Source: a virus | DNA: 21,666 bases | Virus record (IMG/VR): IMGVR_UViG_3300036770_001859 | Location: 1 to 21,666 of that record | Strand: one strand, 5' to 3' | Shown: positions 14,585 through 21,666 of the stretch, piece by piece | Position numbering within the stretch: position 1 is the stretch's first letter | Layout: each line of letters starts with the position of its first letter | Program-made: the position numbers and the translations under genes | The notes under the pieces: model-generated | Seen by the model: only the letters and a program-made list of their open reading frames with translations | Databases searched by the model: none | Told to the model about the DNA's origin: nothing

Positions 14585-14796
14585 TTACAATCCTTTACTG
14601 GTGCTTGAGCTGGTTGCTTATTGCCAGCAATTAGTTTATCTTTTTCATAAGGCGTCAGATCTTCAGGACAAGTTCCGTTTGCACTGCAATAAGGTTTTTT
14701 ACAAACTTTATGTTCCCAGTTATCTGGATTTTGACACGGGTATCTGTAGACGTCACTACAACCAGCTAACAGTACTGTTAGTAATAATATTCGCAT
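14581..14796 (-). CDS. Small Cys-rich lipoprotein, 71 aa
   Basis: A short signal with a lipobox (LLAGC, lipidated Cys13) and five more cysteines in the mature part (21, 32, 37, 43, 70), suggesting disulphide bonds in the periplasm. The middle segment (YRYPCQNPDNWEHKVCKKPYC) looks like a compact Cys-knot-type module. AGGTG lies ahead of the ATG. Its stop overlaps the holin-like start by four bases. Phage lipoproteins of this type may act in lysis or superinfection exclusion; which one cannot be told here. Confidence 0.82.
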   Translation of the reverse strand: MRILLLTVLLAGCSDVYRYPCQNPDNWEHKVCKKPYCSANGTCPEDLTPYEKDKLIAGNKQPAQAPVKDCK

Positions 14797-14803
14797 TGGT
14801 CAC

Positions 14804-15457
14804 CTACTTATTAGCTAGTGGATTATCTAGTGCTTTCTTTAAGTCCTCGTTAATCTTACGATCAAGAGCTTTGAGCTTAGCATCTACTTCACGATTATTA
14901 GCAGCAATAGCTTTAGCATTATCTGCACTCATCTTGTTCATTTCTTTAGTAGCACTATTAAGTGCTTGATCAGCCGCCTTTTGTATAGATCTAACTTCTA
15001 CCTTAATCTCCTGCACAGTTTTATCTATTTCACGTTGTTGAGTCTTATTACTAGTTTCCACACTTTCTACAACTTTTTCTAGTCTACGTATATCAGTCTT
15101 AAGATCATTTTTAATATCACGAGTATATTCTGCCGTTTTATCGCTGCCTTCTTGCACAGCCTTAGCAGTTTTTGTAGAATTCTCTTCAATAACTGCAAGT
15201 CGTTTGTCAAACTCACTAAAATCTGGACTTACATATTCAGCAATTTTCTTTTTCATGCCTATGTAGTCTTTATAGACTTCAAAAGCACCGTATAATGCGC
15301 CTAGTACACTGCTTAAAATTGTGGCCGCAACCATTAGTTTAGCTGGAGTAAAATCATATCCACCTACGCTAATAACGGTATCTTTACTAGCATATTTTTT
15401 AGCGGCAGCTTCAAGTTCGTCGACTTTTTTATCTAAGTTGACTTTTTCTTCACTCAT
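14804..15457 (-). CDS. Membrane-anchored coiled-coil protein, 217 aa
   Basis: One hydrophobic helix (LMVAATILSSVLGALYGAFEVY, about 41-62) preceded by a charged N-terminus and followed by some 140 residues of nearly continuous coiled coil rich in K, E, D, A and T (for example DIRRLEKVVESVETSNKTQ). There are no cysteines. The layout suggests an inner-membrane protein with a long rod on one side. The stop of the 32-aa microprotein gene overlaps its start (ATGAGTGA). AGGA lies ahead of the ATG. It could be a spanin-like or structural envelope protein, but a dedicated spanin pair is already present at 19.5-20.1 kb. Confidence 0.8.
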   Translation of the reverse strand: MSEEKVNLDKKVDELEAAAKKYASKDTVISVGGYDFTPAKLMVAATILSSVLGALYGAFEVYKDYIGMKKKIAEYVSPDFSEFDKRLAVIEENSTKTAKAVQEGSDKTAEYTRDIKNDLKTDIRRLEKVVESVETSNKTQQREIDKTVQEIKVEVRSIQKAADQALNSATKEMNKMSADNAKAIAANNREVDAKLKALDRKINEDLKKALDNPLANK

Positions 15458-15548
15458 CTTTTTTCCTATACGTAGCTAGAATCCACAAAAACATAATAAA
15501 ACATAGCACATGAAATAGTGCTAAATAATTATCATTACCAACTTCCAT
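15450..15548 (-). CDS. 32-aa membrane microprotein
   Basis: A tiny gene starting at ATG 15548, with AGGAG six bases ahead, ending with TGA at 15452-15450 that overlaps the next gene's ATG. The product has a short acidic N-terminus (MEVGNDNYL), one hydrophobic helix (LALFHVLCFIMFLWILATY) and a charged tail (RKKDE). The strong ribosome binding site, the tight fit between neighbours and the coding overlap argue it is real despite its size. Single-pass microproteins of this kind in phages are often holins, antiholins or membrane regulators; its role is unknown. Confidence 0.7.
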   Translation of the reverse strand: MEVGNDNYLALFHVLCFIMFLWILATYRKKDE

Positions 15549-15550
15549 GA

Positions 15551-17335
15551 CTATCTCCTGTATTGTTGATCTATCATTTCTTGGTGTTTTGCGTCTTGGC
15601 CTAGGCTACGCAAGGCACGCACATTATCCACTGTGCGTTGACCACGATAGATTTCTCGTGGTTGATAAAAAGCTATTTCTCGTATAGCTAAGTTTTGATA
15701 TGCGTCAAAGCCTGCTGGCACACGAGCAATTTGACTGATACTAATTCCACCTGCAATATCATTGTCCTGTGTGTTAGGTTTTACACTAGGGCCAGCAAAT
15801 ACCGCAGTTTGAGTAGGTAGTTGCTGTGCGTTTACTGCATCATTAAGTGGATTAGTTCTATCAATCAGGGCTGCTGCTACTGTACTAGACTGCATATCTA
15901 CAGCAGGTATTTCCACTGTAGGAGCTCTAACTGGTTCTGCCACTGTGATAGTTTCTACCACAGGTACAGGTTGACTTGGGACTGCCAGTGTTTGCACGGG
16001 TATGCTCACAAGTTGTGGATCTGTGTTGATTTTTGCAGGTTCAATTAGATTGTAATTTGTTTGAGTATTTGGCTGATTAACAACTATCGGCTCAGGAGCA
16101 CGAAATAGTGGCATTTGAGTTTGTGTTAAGGTATCATTATCTGTGGTAAGGATTTGTGTGGCTAAGCGTGGTTGACCTGGTAGAAGCGAAACTATAATAC
16201 TAGTAGTCTGTGTGGGAGCTACTAACAATTGATCTAGTGTACTTATTTCAGATGCAGTATCGGATTTTGTTGAAGTATCCCTTACTTGATTTGATCTTGT
16301 TTGATTAGTTATGCTTTGAGCTAGTGTACTTATTGTAGCTGTTTGAGTTACTACAGTTTGTTCTAGAGTACCCTCTCTAGCAACAGCACTGTCTGTAGAA
16401 TCTGCCAAACTGGTACGCACACGAGGAAGTGTAGGTGTTGGCTGATTTATCATAGATATAGTAGAACTGCTACTGCTCGTAGTACTAGATGCTGCTGCGG
16501 TTTCTGTTTCCTGTGCGAATTGTTCTTGTCTCGCTGTTAACTTTACCACAGCACTGGTCATTGCAGGTAATGATATAGATGGTGCAAAACTTGTAGTTGC
16601 TGCTATGATAGGTGTAATAGCGGCACTAGAGTCTTGTGCTTGATAAGCAGGACTGGCTATGGCTTTTAAAAATCCGGGACAGTCTGTGCTGTGTAGTGGA
16701 TTTACCACACAAGGATCTGGTTGATAACGGAGACTAAAACTTACATTCGTTATTTCTGGACCATATGGTCCTAGCCAATAATTATTGTCTTTACCCATAA
16801 ACCCATACAGTATGGTTCCTAGATCTTCTCCCCTACGCTCTTTGCTAAATGTACCTGTCCAGGCAAAGTTTGTCCAATCGTGTATGTAGTTTAAGTTATA
16901 ACTTTGTGCCTCTATCCATTGACCACCTTTGCTGTACATTTGCACATAGGCTGACAGTTGGTCTTGTCTAGCATCATCCCAGTAGTTACCATTTTTACTC
17001 ATCCAATTAAATTGGAATCCTGTTACCATTAAACCAATACCAGAATAAGGCAGCACATCTGCCATGGCTCTAGCTTGATGCAGCTCAGTAAAACTATAAC
17101 TAAAATTTATAGAACCATCCGGTCTTACATATGGAATACCCCCTGGACTACAGTTAGGATCACCACTTTTCCAGCAAGTAAGCTCAGGGACTGAATAGCC
17201 GTTGGTCCAAGTGCTGCCCACAAGATTTCCGGTATTACTAACTTGACTGTGAGCTATAACAACCCATCCACAAAGTATAATTATTAAAAATACAATAAAT
17301 CCGCGAGTATGCTTATAACCGTAATTGGGCTCCAT
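15551..17335 (-). CDS. Large secreted or anchored Ser/Thr-rich phage protein, 594 aa
   Basis: An N-terminal signal or anchor helix (FIVFLIIILCGWVVIAHS, about 13-30). Residues 31-210 form an aromatic, probably beta-rich domain (WTNGYSVPELTCWKSGDPNC, INFSYSFTELHQA, GKDNNYWLGPYGPEITNVSFSLRY) that recurs, as I recall, in uncultured aquatic phages. A 260-residue low-complexity Ser/Thr/Gln/Val linker follows. The C-terminal 60 residues (VPAGFDAYQNLAIREIAFY, REIYRGQRTVDNVRALRSLG) look conserved and end in QQYRR. The function is unknown; it probably works in the host envelope or outside it. The start overlaps the upstream stop by one base (TAATG) with only a distant AAGG. Confidence 0.82.
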   Translation of the reverse strand: MEPNYGYKHTRGFIVFLIIILCGWVVIAHSQVSNTGNLVGSTWTNGYSVPELTCWKSGDPNCSPGGIPYVRPDGSINFSYSFTELHQARAMADVLPYSGIGLMVTGFQFNWMSKNGNYWDDARQDQLSAYVQMYSKGGQWIEAQSYNLNYIHDWTNFAWTGTFSKERRGEDLGTILYGFMGKDNNYWLGPYGPEITNVSFSLRYQPDPCVVNPLHSTDCPGFLKAIASPAYQAQDSSAAITPIIAATTSFAPSISLPAMTSAVVKLTARQEQFAQETETAAASSTTSSSSSTISMINQPTPTLPRVRTSLADSTDSAVAREGTLEQTVVTQTATISTLAQSITNQTRSNQVRDTSTKSDTASEISTLDQLLVAPTQTTSIIVSLLPGQPRLATQILTTDNDTLTQTQMPLFRAPEPIVVNQPNTQTNYNLIEPAKINTDPQLVSIPVQTLAVPSQPVPVVETITVAEPVRAPTVEIPAVDMQSSTVAAALIDRTNPLNDAVNAQQLPTQTAVFAGPSVKPNTQDNDIAGGISISQIARVPAGFDAYQNLAIREIAFYQPREIYRGQRTVDNVRALRSLGQDAKHQEMIDQQYRR

Positions 17336-18822
17336 TAGCGTCTATACCTTATACGATCTTCATAAGAATCTTCTACTAGTGCCAATTTTTCAATTGGATC
17401 AGGTATTAAATGTGGGCTTTTTTCCCATAATTCTTTGGCCTGATCACCAATTTTGCCTTCTATAGGGCATGGCGTGCCTGCTGCCATCATAGCGTCCCAT
17501 ACTCTACGATCTTGACACATAGTAGCAACTGCTGCTACTTTCATACCCATATCGTAAAGTGTCTTACTTAGACGTAGTCTTTCGCAATTCAAATCTCGTT
17601 GGGTTGCGCCAAAGCTAACTCCTAATACTTGCGTTTGTGCTGCTCCACTTACGCCAGTTACACATAAATCTTGTCCCATGCTCATCATAGCAGGTGCAAC
17701 TGCTGTAGGAGGTGGTTGTTTGATAGTTTGCGTAATTCTAGTATCGTTAATATTGCGATTAGTCATATCGCCAGTCTGTATATTATTATTTACATTTTGG
17801 CTGGTTGACGTACTGCTGTTAGTATTTACGTTAGTATTTTTGTTATCAGTTCCACCACTCTGTACTGTACGCACAGTTTGATCACCAGTATTTACGTTAT
17901 TGTTAGTATTAACATTAGTACTTGTACTATCACTAGTACTGGTATTCACATTGTTGTTGGTGTTAGTATTATTAGTGGTAGCTGTGCTTGTTGAAGTGTT
18001 GATATTACGATTGGTCATATCACCAGTGTTAATATTATTATTAGTATTAACATTTGTGCTATTACTAGTACTAGTATTTACATTGTTGTTATTATAAGTC
18101 ATTGTACCAGTATTGATATTCTGATTTACATTGTTACTGGTAGTGACATTGTTGTTGTTATATGTCACAGTGCCTGACATGATATTACGATTGGTATTAT
18201 CATTAGTTGATGTTGTAGTGTTTACATTATTGTTGTTATAAGTTACTGTGCCACTTTGAACATTACGAATAGTTTGATCGCCAATATTGTTGTTAGTGTT
18301 TATGTTAGTATTAGTAGTTCCACCACTCATAATCGTTGTATTTGTATTGTTCGATGTAGTGGTATTAGTGTTTTGATTGATATTGGTTACTGTACCACTT
18401 TGCACATTGTTGTTGGTGTAGGTTACACTACCACTCATAACATTATTATTAGTAACTGTACCACTTTGTATATTGTTGTTAGTATTAATGTTGGTATTAG
18501 TACTTGTATTAGTATTAGTGTTTTGATTAATGTTGGTTAGTGTACCGCTCTGTACATTGTTATTAGTATAAGTTACACTACCACTCATAACATTATTATT
18601 AGTAACTGTACCACTTTGAATATTGTTATTTGTATTGGTACTGGTACTATTAGTGGTTGTAGTGTTATTGGTAGTCACATTGCTAGTACTATTACTAGTA
18701 CTATTAGTATCAACTAAACTAGTACTAGTATATCCACCCTGATTAATTAATGTTTGCTGCGCTAGGCTATTGTTTGTTAAGCCAAATAATAAAGCTGTTA
18801 TAAAGGCTAATACTTTTCTCAT
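17335..18822 (-). CDS. Secreted Asn/Thr/Ser-rich repeat protein, 495 aa
   Basis: A Sec signal peptide (AFITALLFGLTNNSLA, cleaved near residue 21). Residues 35-350 are almost entirely N, T, S, V and G, built from recurring NNN-V/I-x-S/T-G-x-V/M-T units (NNNVMSGSVTYT, NNNVQSGTVT). This is the pattern of a beta-solenoid or fibre, or of an aggregation-prone sheet. The C-terminal 120 residues form a normal-composition domain with cysteines (QDLCVTGVSG, DLNCERLRLSKTLYDMG, TMCQDRR, GTPCPIEGKIG) ending in RYRR. AGGAG precedes the ATG. DNA-level 150-nt repeats show recent expansion. A surface, adhesive or envelope-shielding role is a guess from composition. Confidence 0.85.
   Translation of the reverse strand: MRKVLAFITALLFGLTNNSLAQQTLINQGGYTSTSLVDTNSTSNSTSNVTTNNTTTTNSTSTNTNNNIQSGTVTNNNVMSGSVTYTNNNVQSGTLTNINQNTNTNTSTNTNINTNNNIQSGTVTNNNVMSGSVTYTNNNVQSGTVTNINQNTNTTTSNNTNTTIMSGGTTNTNINTNNNIGDQTIRNVQSGTVTYNNNNVNTTTSTNDNTNRNIMSGTVTYNNNNVTTSNNVNQNINTGTMTYNNNNVNTSTSNSTNVNTNNNINTGDMTNRNINTSTSTATTNNTNTNNNVNTSTSDSTSTNVNTNNNVNTGDQTVRTVQSGGTDNKNTNVNTNSSTSTSQNVNNNIQTGDMTNRNINDTRITQTIKQPPPTAVAPAMMSMGQDLCVTGVSGAAQTQVLGVSFGATQRDLNCERLRLSKTLYDMGMKVAAVATMCQDRRVWDAMMAAGTPCPIEGKIGDQAKELWEKSPHLIPDPIEKLALVEDSYEDRIRYRR
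18422..18618 (-). repeat. Direct repeats, 150-nt period, in the Asn/Thr-rich gene
   Basis: A perfect 47-nt copy at 18422-18468 recurs at 18572-18618, exactly 150 bases (50 codons) apart. The sequence between is also similar. The shared segment encodes the NNNIQSGTVT / NNNVMSGSVT units. Less exact copies extend to about 17750. Perfect identity over a codon-aligned period points to recent duplication or recombination within the gene. Confidence 0.9.
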
Positions 18823-18842
18823 ATTAGTCTCCTTAGACTAAA

Positions 18843-19457
18843 TTAGTGGCTTAGTATATGTAAACAATGCTCGTAATGCTTTTGTCTATCCTCTAGGCCA
18901 ATTGTTCCGCCATTAATACGTTTTGTAAGTGTGAATATATCACGCTTGTCCGCCCATTGATTCAAATTGTTACTTTCCCAAAACCAGCAGGCACTTTGTG
19001 CAGCACCTTCAAAGGTTTCCATATATTCGCTAGCCTCTTCGGGACTAATCTGTAGACTAGCTGCAAACCAGCTGTAGTTATCTCGACCAGTTACCTGTAT
19101 CAGGCCACGCCCACAAAACTTATAGCCATCGCCAGATTCCTCAGGACCATTGCCCATGCGGTTAGCATACACACGATTAGCAATCTTTTGTGGTTGCTTT
19201 TCGTATTGCTGTGCCAATGCATCTGTGGGAAAATACTTGGGAAATACCTTGCGTAGGCTTTGCCAGCGATAGTTTAAGTTTTCCTTGATAAACACAAAAC
19301 CACCCGACTCATGTGCACACTGTGCTAAAAAGGCAGCTATACGATCTGGTGTATTTATTTCATATTGTGGTAATAATTGTTCTAGTGCAGTATGCCAGTA
19401 ACTAACATATTGATTTTTTGGTATAACTTGCTTTAGTTGATCTAGTGTAAGTTCCAC
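18843..19457 (-). CDS. GH19-type endolysin (chitinase-like lysozyme)
   Basis: A 204-residue glycoside hydrolase family 19 enzyme that cuts peptidoglycan glycan strands for lysis. Visible family motifs are FLAQCAHESGGF (catalytic Glu in HESGG), ANRMGNGPEESGDGYKFCGRGLIQVTGR (split here: YANRMGNGPEESGDG, then YKFCGRGLIQVTGR) and LTKRINGGTIG. It has no signal peptide, so it needs a holin to cross the membrane. The start is GTG at 19457, one base into the upstream TAG, with AGGAG five bases ahead. It follows the two spanin genes directly, forming a lysis cassette. Confidence 0.94.
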   Translation of the reverse strand: MELTLDQLKQVIPKNQYVSYWHTALEQLLPQYEINTPDRIAAFLAQCAHESGGFVFIKENLNYRWQSLRKVFPKYFPTDALAQQYEKQPQKIANRVYANRMGNGPEESGDGYKFCGRGLIQVTGRDNYSWFAASLQISPEEASEYMETFEGAAQSACWFWESNNLNQWADKRDIFTLTKRINGGTIGLEDRQKHYEHCLHILSH

Positions 19458-19717
19458 TACTGCTCCTTATTAAATATTTTCTGCTGTGTTGTATACCACT
19501 CTATCCAACTACTATTATTACCACTACATATATGATACTGCATATAGTTATCTACAACTATTTTTGTTAATTCACTTAGTTGAGCCCCTTCAGGTACTGT
19601 TTTAAGTGATTGACATTGCTCTAATAAAGGTTTTGGTGCTTCAGGAAAACGTTGCTTAACTGGTACTGCAGTTGCGCATCCAGCTAGTAATAGCGTTAAT
19701 AATAAAATATATTTCAT
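19457..19717 (-). CDS. Outer-membrane spanin lipoprotein (Rz1-like)
   Basis: 86 residues with a lipobox (LLAGC, Cys14) and a short, partly proline-bearing mature part (VPVKQRFPEAPKPLLEQC), as expected for an o-spanin that sits in the outer membrane and binds the i-spanin across the periplasm to fuse the two membranes at the end of lysis. Its ATG overlaps the stop of the i-spanin-like gene by four bases (ATGA), and its stop overlaps the endolysin GTG. Assignment rests on lipobox, size and position; spanins diverge too much for motif proof. Confidence 0.8.
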   Translation of the reverse strand: MKYILLLTLLLAGCATAVPVKQRFPEAPKPLLEQCQSLKTVPEGAQLSELTKIVVDNYMQYHICSGNNSSWIEWYTTQQKIFNKEQ

Positions 19718-20124
19718 TGTTTTGCTGCCTTGTTATGTGCCTCTATAACAGGTTCTGGTACTTTACAAGTGTCGTCATATTTAACAACTTCACGATCTAC
19801 ATATTTAACTATTTCATTACCTTGTACACGTACAAGCTCACGTTTAGTAACCACACGTTCAACAATCTTTGTATTTTCTTTAGCACTGGCTGCTTCAGCT
19901 ACAGCAATTTTAGCTTCTACTTCTTTAACCTTAGCTAACCAGTAATTATTATTCCAGTTTGCACCTATTAAAAACAAACTAACTGAAAATACAGGTATAG
20001 ATACGTAGTGTACTAGTTGTCTATAAGGTACTATAGTTAAATATTTTGTAACAAAAAATACTGCAAGCGATAGTGTTGCTACAAGAGGAAAAAACCAATC
20101 CGGCAGAAAACTTAATAAAAACAT
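19714..20124 (-). CDS. Inner-membrane spanin (Rz-like), 136 aa
   Basis: Two hydrophobic segments (about 8-27, PDWFFPLVATLSLAVFFVTK, and about 39-56, VSIPVFSVSLFLIGANW), then a periplasmic-type coiled-coil helix (KVKEVEAKIAVAEAASAKENTK) and a Val/Lys/Asp-rich stretch (ERVVTKRELVRVQ) ending near a single cysteine (DDTCKVPEP). Classical Rz has one membrane helix, so the two here are slightly unusual. The overlap with the lipoprotein gene and the endolysin next door support an i-spanin role. AAAGG lies ahead of the ATG. Confidence 0.77.
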   Translation of the reverse strand: MFLLSFLPDWFFPLVATLSLAVFFVTKYLTIVPYRQLVHYVSIPVFSVSLFLIGANWNNNYWLAKVKEVEAKIAVAEAASAKENTKIVERVVTKRELVRVQGNEIVKYVDREVVKYDDTCKVPEPVIEAHNKAAKQ

Positions 20125-20125
20125 A

Positions 20126-21666
20126 CTAAACCTTTAATAAAAAATGTTCAAGATTTGTTTTTAACCTAATGTCGTCGGGACTTAATTCTACTGCACTAAT
20201 TCCATACTTAACTGCTTCACTATATAAACCTAAATTATAACTACTAATAGCAGCTAAATCATGTGGCTTACTTGTCCATACTTCTGGGTCGCAAGTATAT
20301 ACAAGTTGTTTGTCTGTAATAGTTAGTGCCATAGTACTAGCATAGTAACACTCTCTCCACTTTTCTTTCATATAGCAGCTCATAGCGAGATCTACCCAAG
20401 GTTCGCGTGTGTTTGGTGCTTCTGCACATGCTTGCCTATACCAACGTAGTGCTTGATCGCCTTCACCTAAACTGTCATAACTTTTGCCTAACAATCTCAT
20501 AGCATAACACCGTTCATTACTCCAATCACTGCCTGGCATTTTTAAATAGCTGTTTAGTGCTAATATAGCTTCTTGCCATAGGCTATAAAAGGTTAACTCG
20601 CGTGCAAAATAAAAAGCATTGCGCGGACAGTGTGGATCTTCTTTTACTGCTAGTCGTAGTAAATCTAAATATTGTCCACGACTTTTAGTAGGATCAGGGT
20701 GATGTGACACTAATAATTTATCAGTTTGTGCATATCTTTCTTGTAGTCTACCATCTGGCCTAGGATATTCATGAACTGGGTGGTGCCAGTGGTAGCCGTG
20801 TCGATGATGTATTTTTTCATAGTAAAATAAGATATTATGGCCCCAGTCAAACTTATAGCGCAGTCTAGTAGTTTCAGGCATCCATACGCGCTCAATTTCT
20901 TCTCGCCAGCCTGGTTCTAGTACTTCGTCTAAGTCTAAACTAATACATACGTCATAGTCACCTGGTATAAGATTAAGCGCAGTATCACGTGCTTTGTCAA
21001 ATCTCCATGGTTTTACACTAATGTTATATACTTGAGCACCGCAATCTTTAGCATAAGCTACAGTGTTATCAGTGCTACCAGTATCAGCTATTAGTACAAG
21101 ATCCGCTTCACTGCTAGAATTGCAAAATCTGTGTACAAATTCTTGCTCATTTTTACTAATAGCATAAACGCAAATCTTAAGCGGTTTGCGATAAACAAAT
21201 ACACCTATTTCACCTTGTATATAATATTGCCATGGACTACCAAAGTAACTAACAAATTCTTCTAGTGACCAGTTATCTGTTACATGCTTTTCATGTGGAT
21301 TGCCGTCAAACTCATCTTGGGGATAATAACCTAGGGGTATACTAACAATAACATAGCGGGAATGTTTACACTTTTCAAGCAGTGTTAGTGCTTGTTCTTT
21401 AGTCATATGTTCTAGTACGTCGCCTAATATAACTAAATCATACACTTCTATGTCTATGTTACGCGCATCTGCACAAATAACTTTATCATATAAACTGTGT
21501 AAATTAAACTTTTCTATATTCGGCTGCCAAATTTCCACAGCAGTCCAGTGTTGTAGTGGTTGCTTAAAACTAGCATAAGTTCCGCTACCACTACCAATAT
21601 CTAGTACTGTTTTAGGATTGATTTGATTAATTAATTGTGATATATATTCTTTGCCATTAGAACTTG
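20126..21666 (-). CDS. Methyltransferase-glycosyltransferase-TPR fusion (5' end beyond window)
   Basis: The frame is open to the right edge of the window; a GTG at 21538 is internal. The partial N-terminus holds a class I SAM-dependent methyltransferase: motif I VLDIGSGSGTYA just inside the window edge and DLVILGDVLEHM further on. Next comes a family 2 glycosyltransferase with IADTGSTDNTVAYAKD and the DxD-type CISLDLDEVLEPGW metal site, followed by a His-rich segment (HHRHGYHWHHPVHEYP) and C-terminal TPR-like helices (CYAMRLLGKSYDSLGEGDQA, ALRWYRQACAEAPNT). It may modify tail fibres, capsid or host surface glycans; the acceptor is unknown. It is upstream of the lysis cassette with a one-base gap. 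Confidence 0.87.
   Translation of the reverse strand, partial: SSNGKEYISQLINQINPKTVLDIGSGSGTYASFKQPLQHWTAVEIWQPNIEKFNLHSLYDKVICADARNIDIEVYDLVILGDVLEHMTKEQALTLLEKCKHSRYVIVSIPLGYYPQDEFDGNPHEKHVTDNWSLEEFVSYFGSPWQYYIQGEIGVFVYRKPLKICVYAISKNEQEFVHRFCNSSSEADLVLIADTGSTDNTVAYAKDCGAQVYNISVKPWRFDKARDTALNLIPGDYDVCISLDLDEVLEPGWREEIERVWMPETTRLRYKFDWGHNILFYYEKIHHRHGYHWHHPVHEYPRPDGRLQERYAQTDKLLVSHHPDPTKSRGQYLDLLRLAVKEDPHCPRNAFYFARELTFYSLWQEAILALNSYLKMPGSDWSNERCYAMRLLGKSYDSLGEGDQALRWYRQACAEAPNTREPWVDLAMSCYMKEKWRECYYASTMALTITDKQLVYTCDPEVWTSKPHDLAAISSYNLGLYSEAVKYGISAVELSPDDIRLKTNLEHFLLKV

Noticed and set aside
17678-18540. Long hydrophobic, Leu/Val-rich plus-strand open frames opposite the Asn/Thr-rich gene.
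   Set aside because: They are the antisense of AAT/ACT-type codon repeats, which read as Leu/Val/Ile codons. They lack ribosome binding sites and overlap a gene with a clear signal peptide and conserved-looking C-terminus.
17750-18720. CRISPR-like array, because of evenly spaced short repeats.
   Set aside because: The repeats are in frame, vary in unit length, encode a signal-peptide-bearing low-complexity protein, and lack unique spacers.

Overview
The window is a 21.7-kb piece of a tailed double-stranded DNA phage genome (Caudoviricetes). It has a T4-type recombination and replication toolkit and a lysis cassette with an inner/outer spanin pair, which implies a Gram-negative host. The DNA is AT-rich and the genes are tightly packed, with frequent ATGA/GTGA-type start-stop overlaps. 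There are no bacterial housekeeping genes and no tRNA that I can see. The overall style (class II ribonucleotide reductase, PhoH, dUTPase, gp32/46/47, UvsW, large secreted Asn/Thr-rich proteins) resembles phages known mainly from aquatic metagenomes; this last point is a judgement from memory, not a database result.

The window has two convergent halves that meet at a bidirectional hairpin terminator at about 11.02-11.06 kb. The left half (plus strand, 1-11016) handles DNA and nucleotide metabolism. In order it carries: a 5'-truncated unknown gene, a UvsW-like helicase, an unknown 120-aa gene, a gp32-like single-strand binding protein followed by a hairpin terminator, the SbcD/gp47 and SbcC/gp46 recombination nuclease, a small basic protein, a PDDEXK Holliday-junction-resolvase-like nuclease, an RNase H/flap 5'-3' exonuclease, an out-of-place subtilisin-like protease, dUTPase, monomeric B12-dependent ribonucleotide reductase, and a 59-aa protein. 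Two strong sigma70-type promoters with 17-bp spacers are visible, one just ahead of the 120-aa gene and one just ahead of the exonuclease.

The right half (minus strand, 21666-11056) reads as one long operon. In transcription order it carries: a methyltransferase-glycosyltransferase-TPR fusion (5'-truncated by the window end), an i-spanin/o-spanin pair, a GH19 endolysin, a secreted Asn/Thr-rich repeat protein, a large secreted or anchored Ser/Thr-rich protein, a 32-aa membrane microprotein, a membrane-anchored coiled-coil protein, a Cys-rich lipoprotein, a two-TM holin-like protein, a secreted Lys/Glu-rich peptide, a PhoH ATPase, a small membrane protein, a class III nucleotidyl cyclase with Sel1/TPR-like repeats, and a conserved phage protein of unknown role. 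Ten of the fourteen genes encode predicted exported or membrane products.

The most unusual items are the phage-encoded class III cyclase sitting inside this envelope-directed operon, the subtilisin-like protease inserted in the replication block, and the secreted repeat protein with 150-nt DNA repeats.
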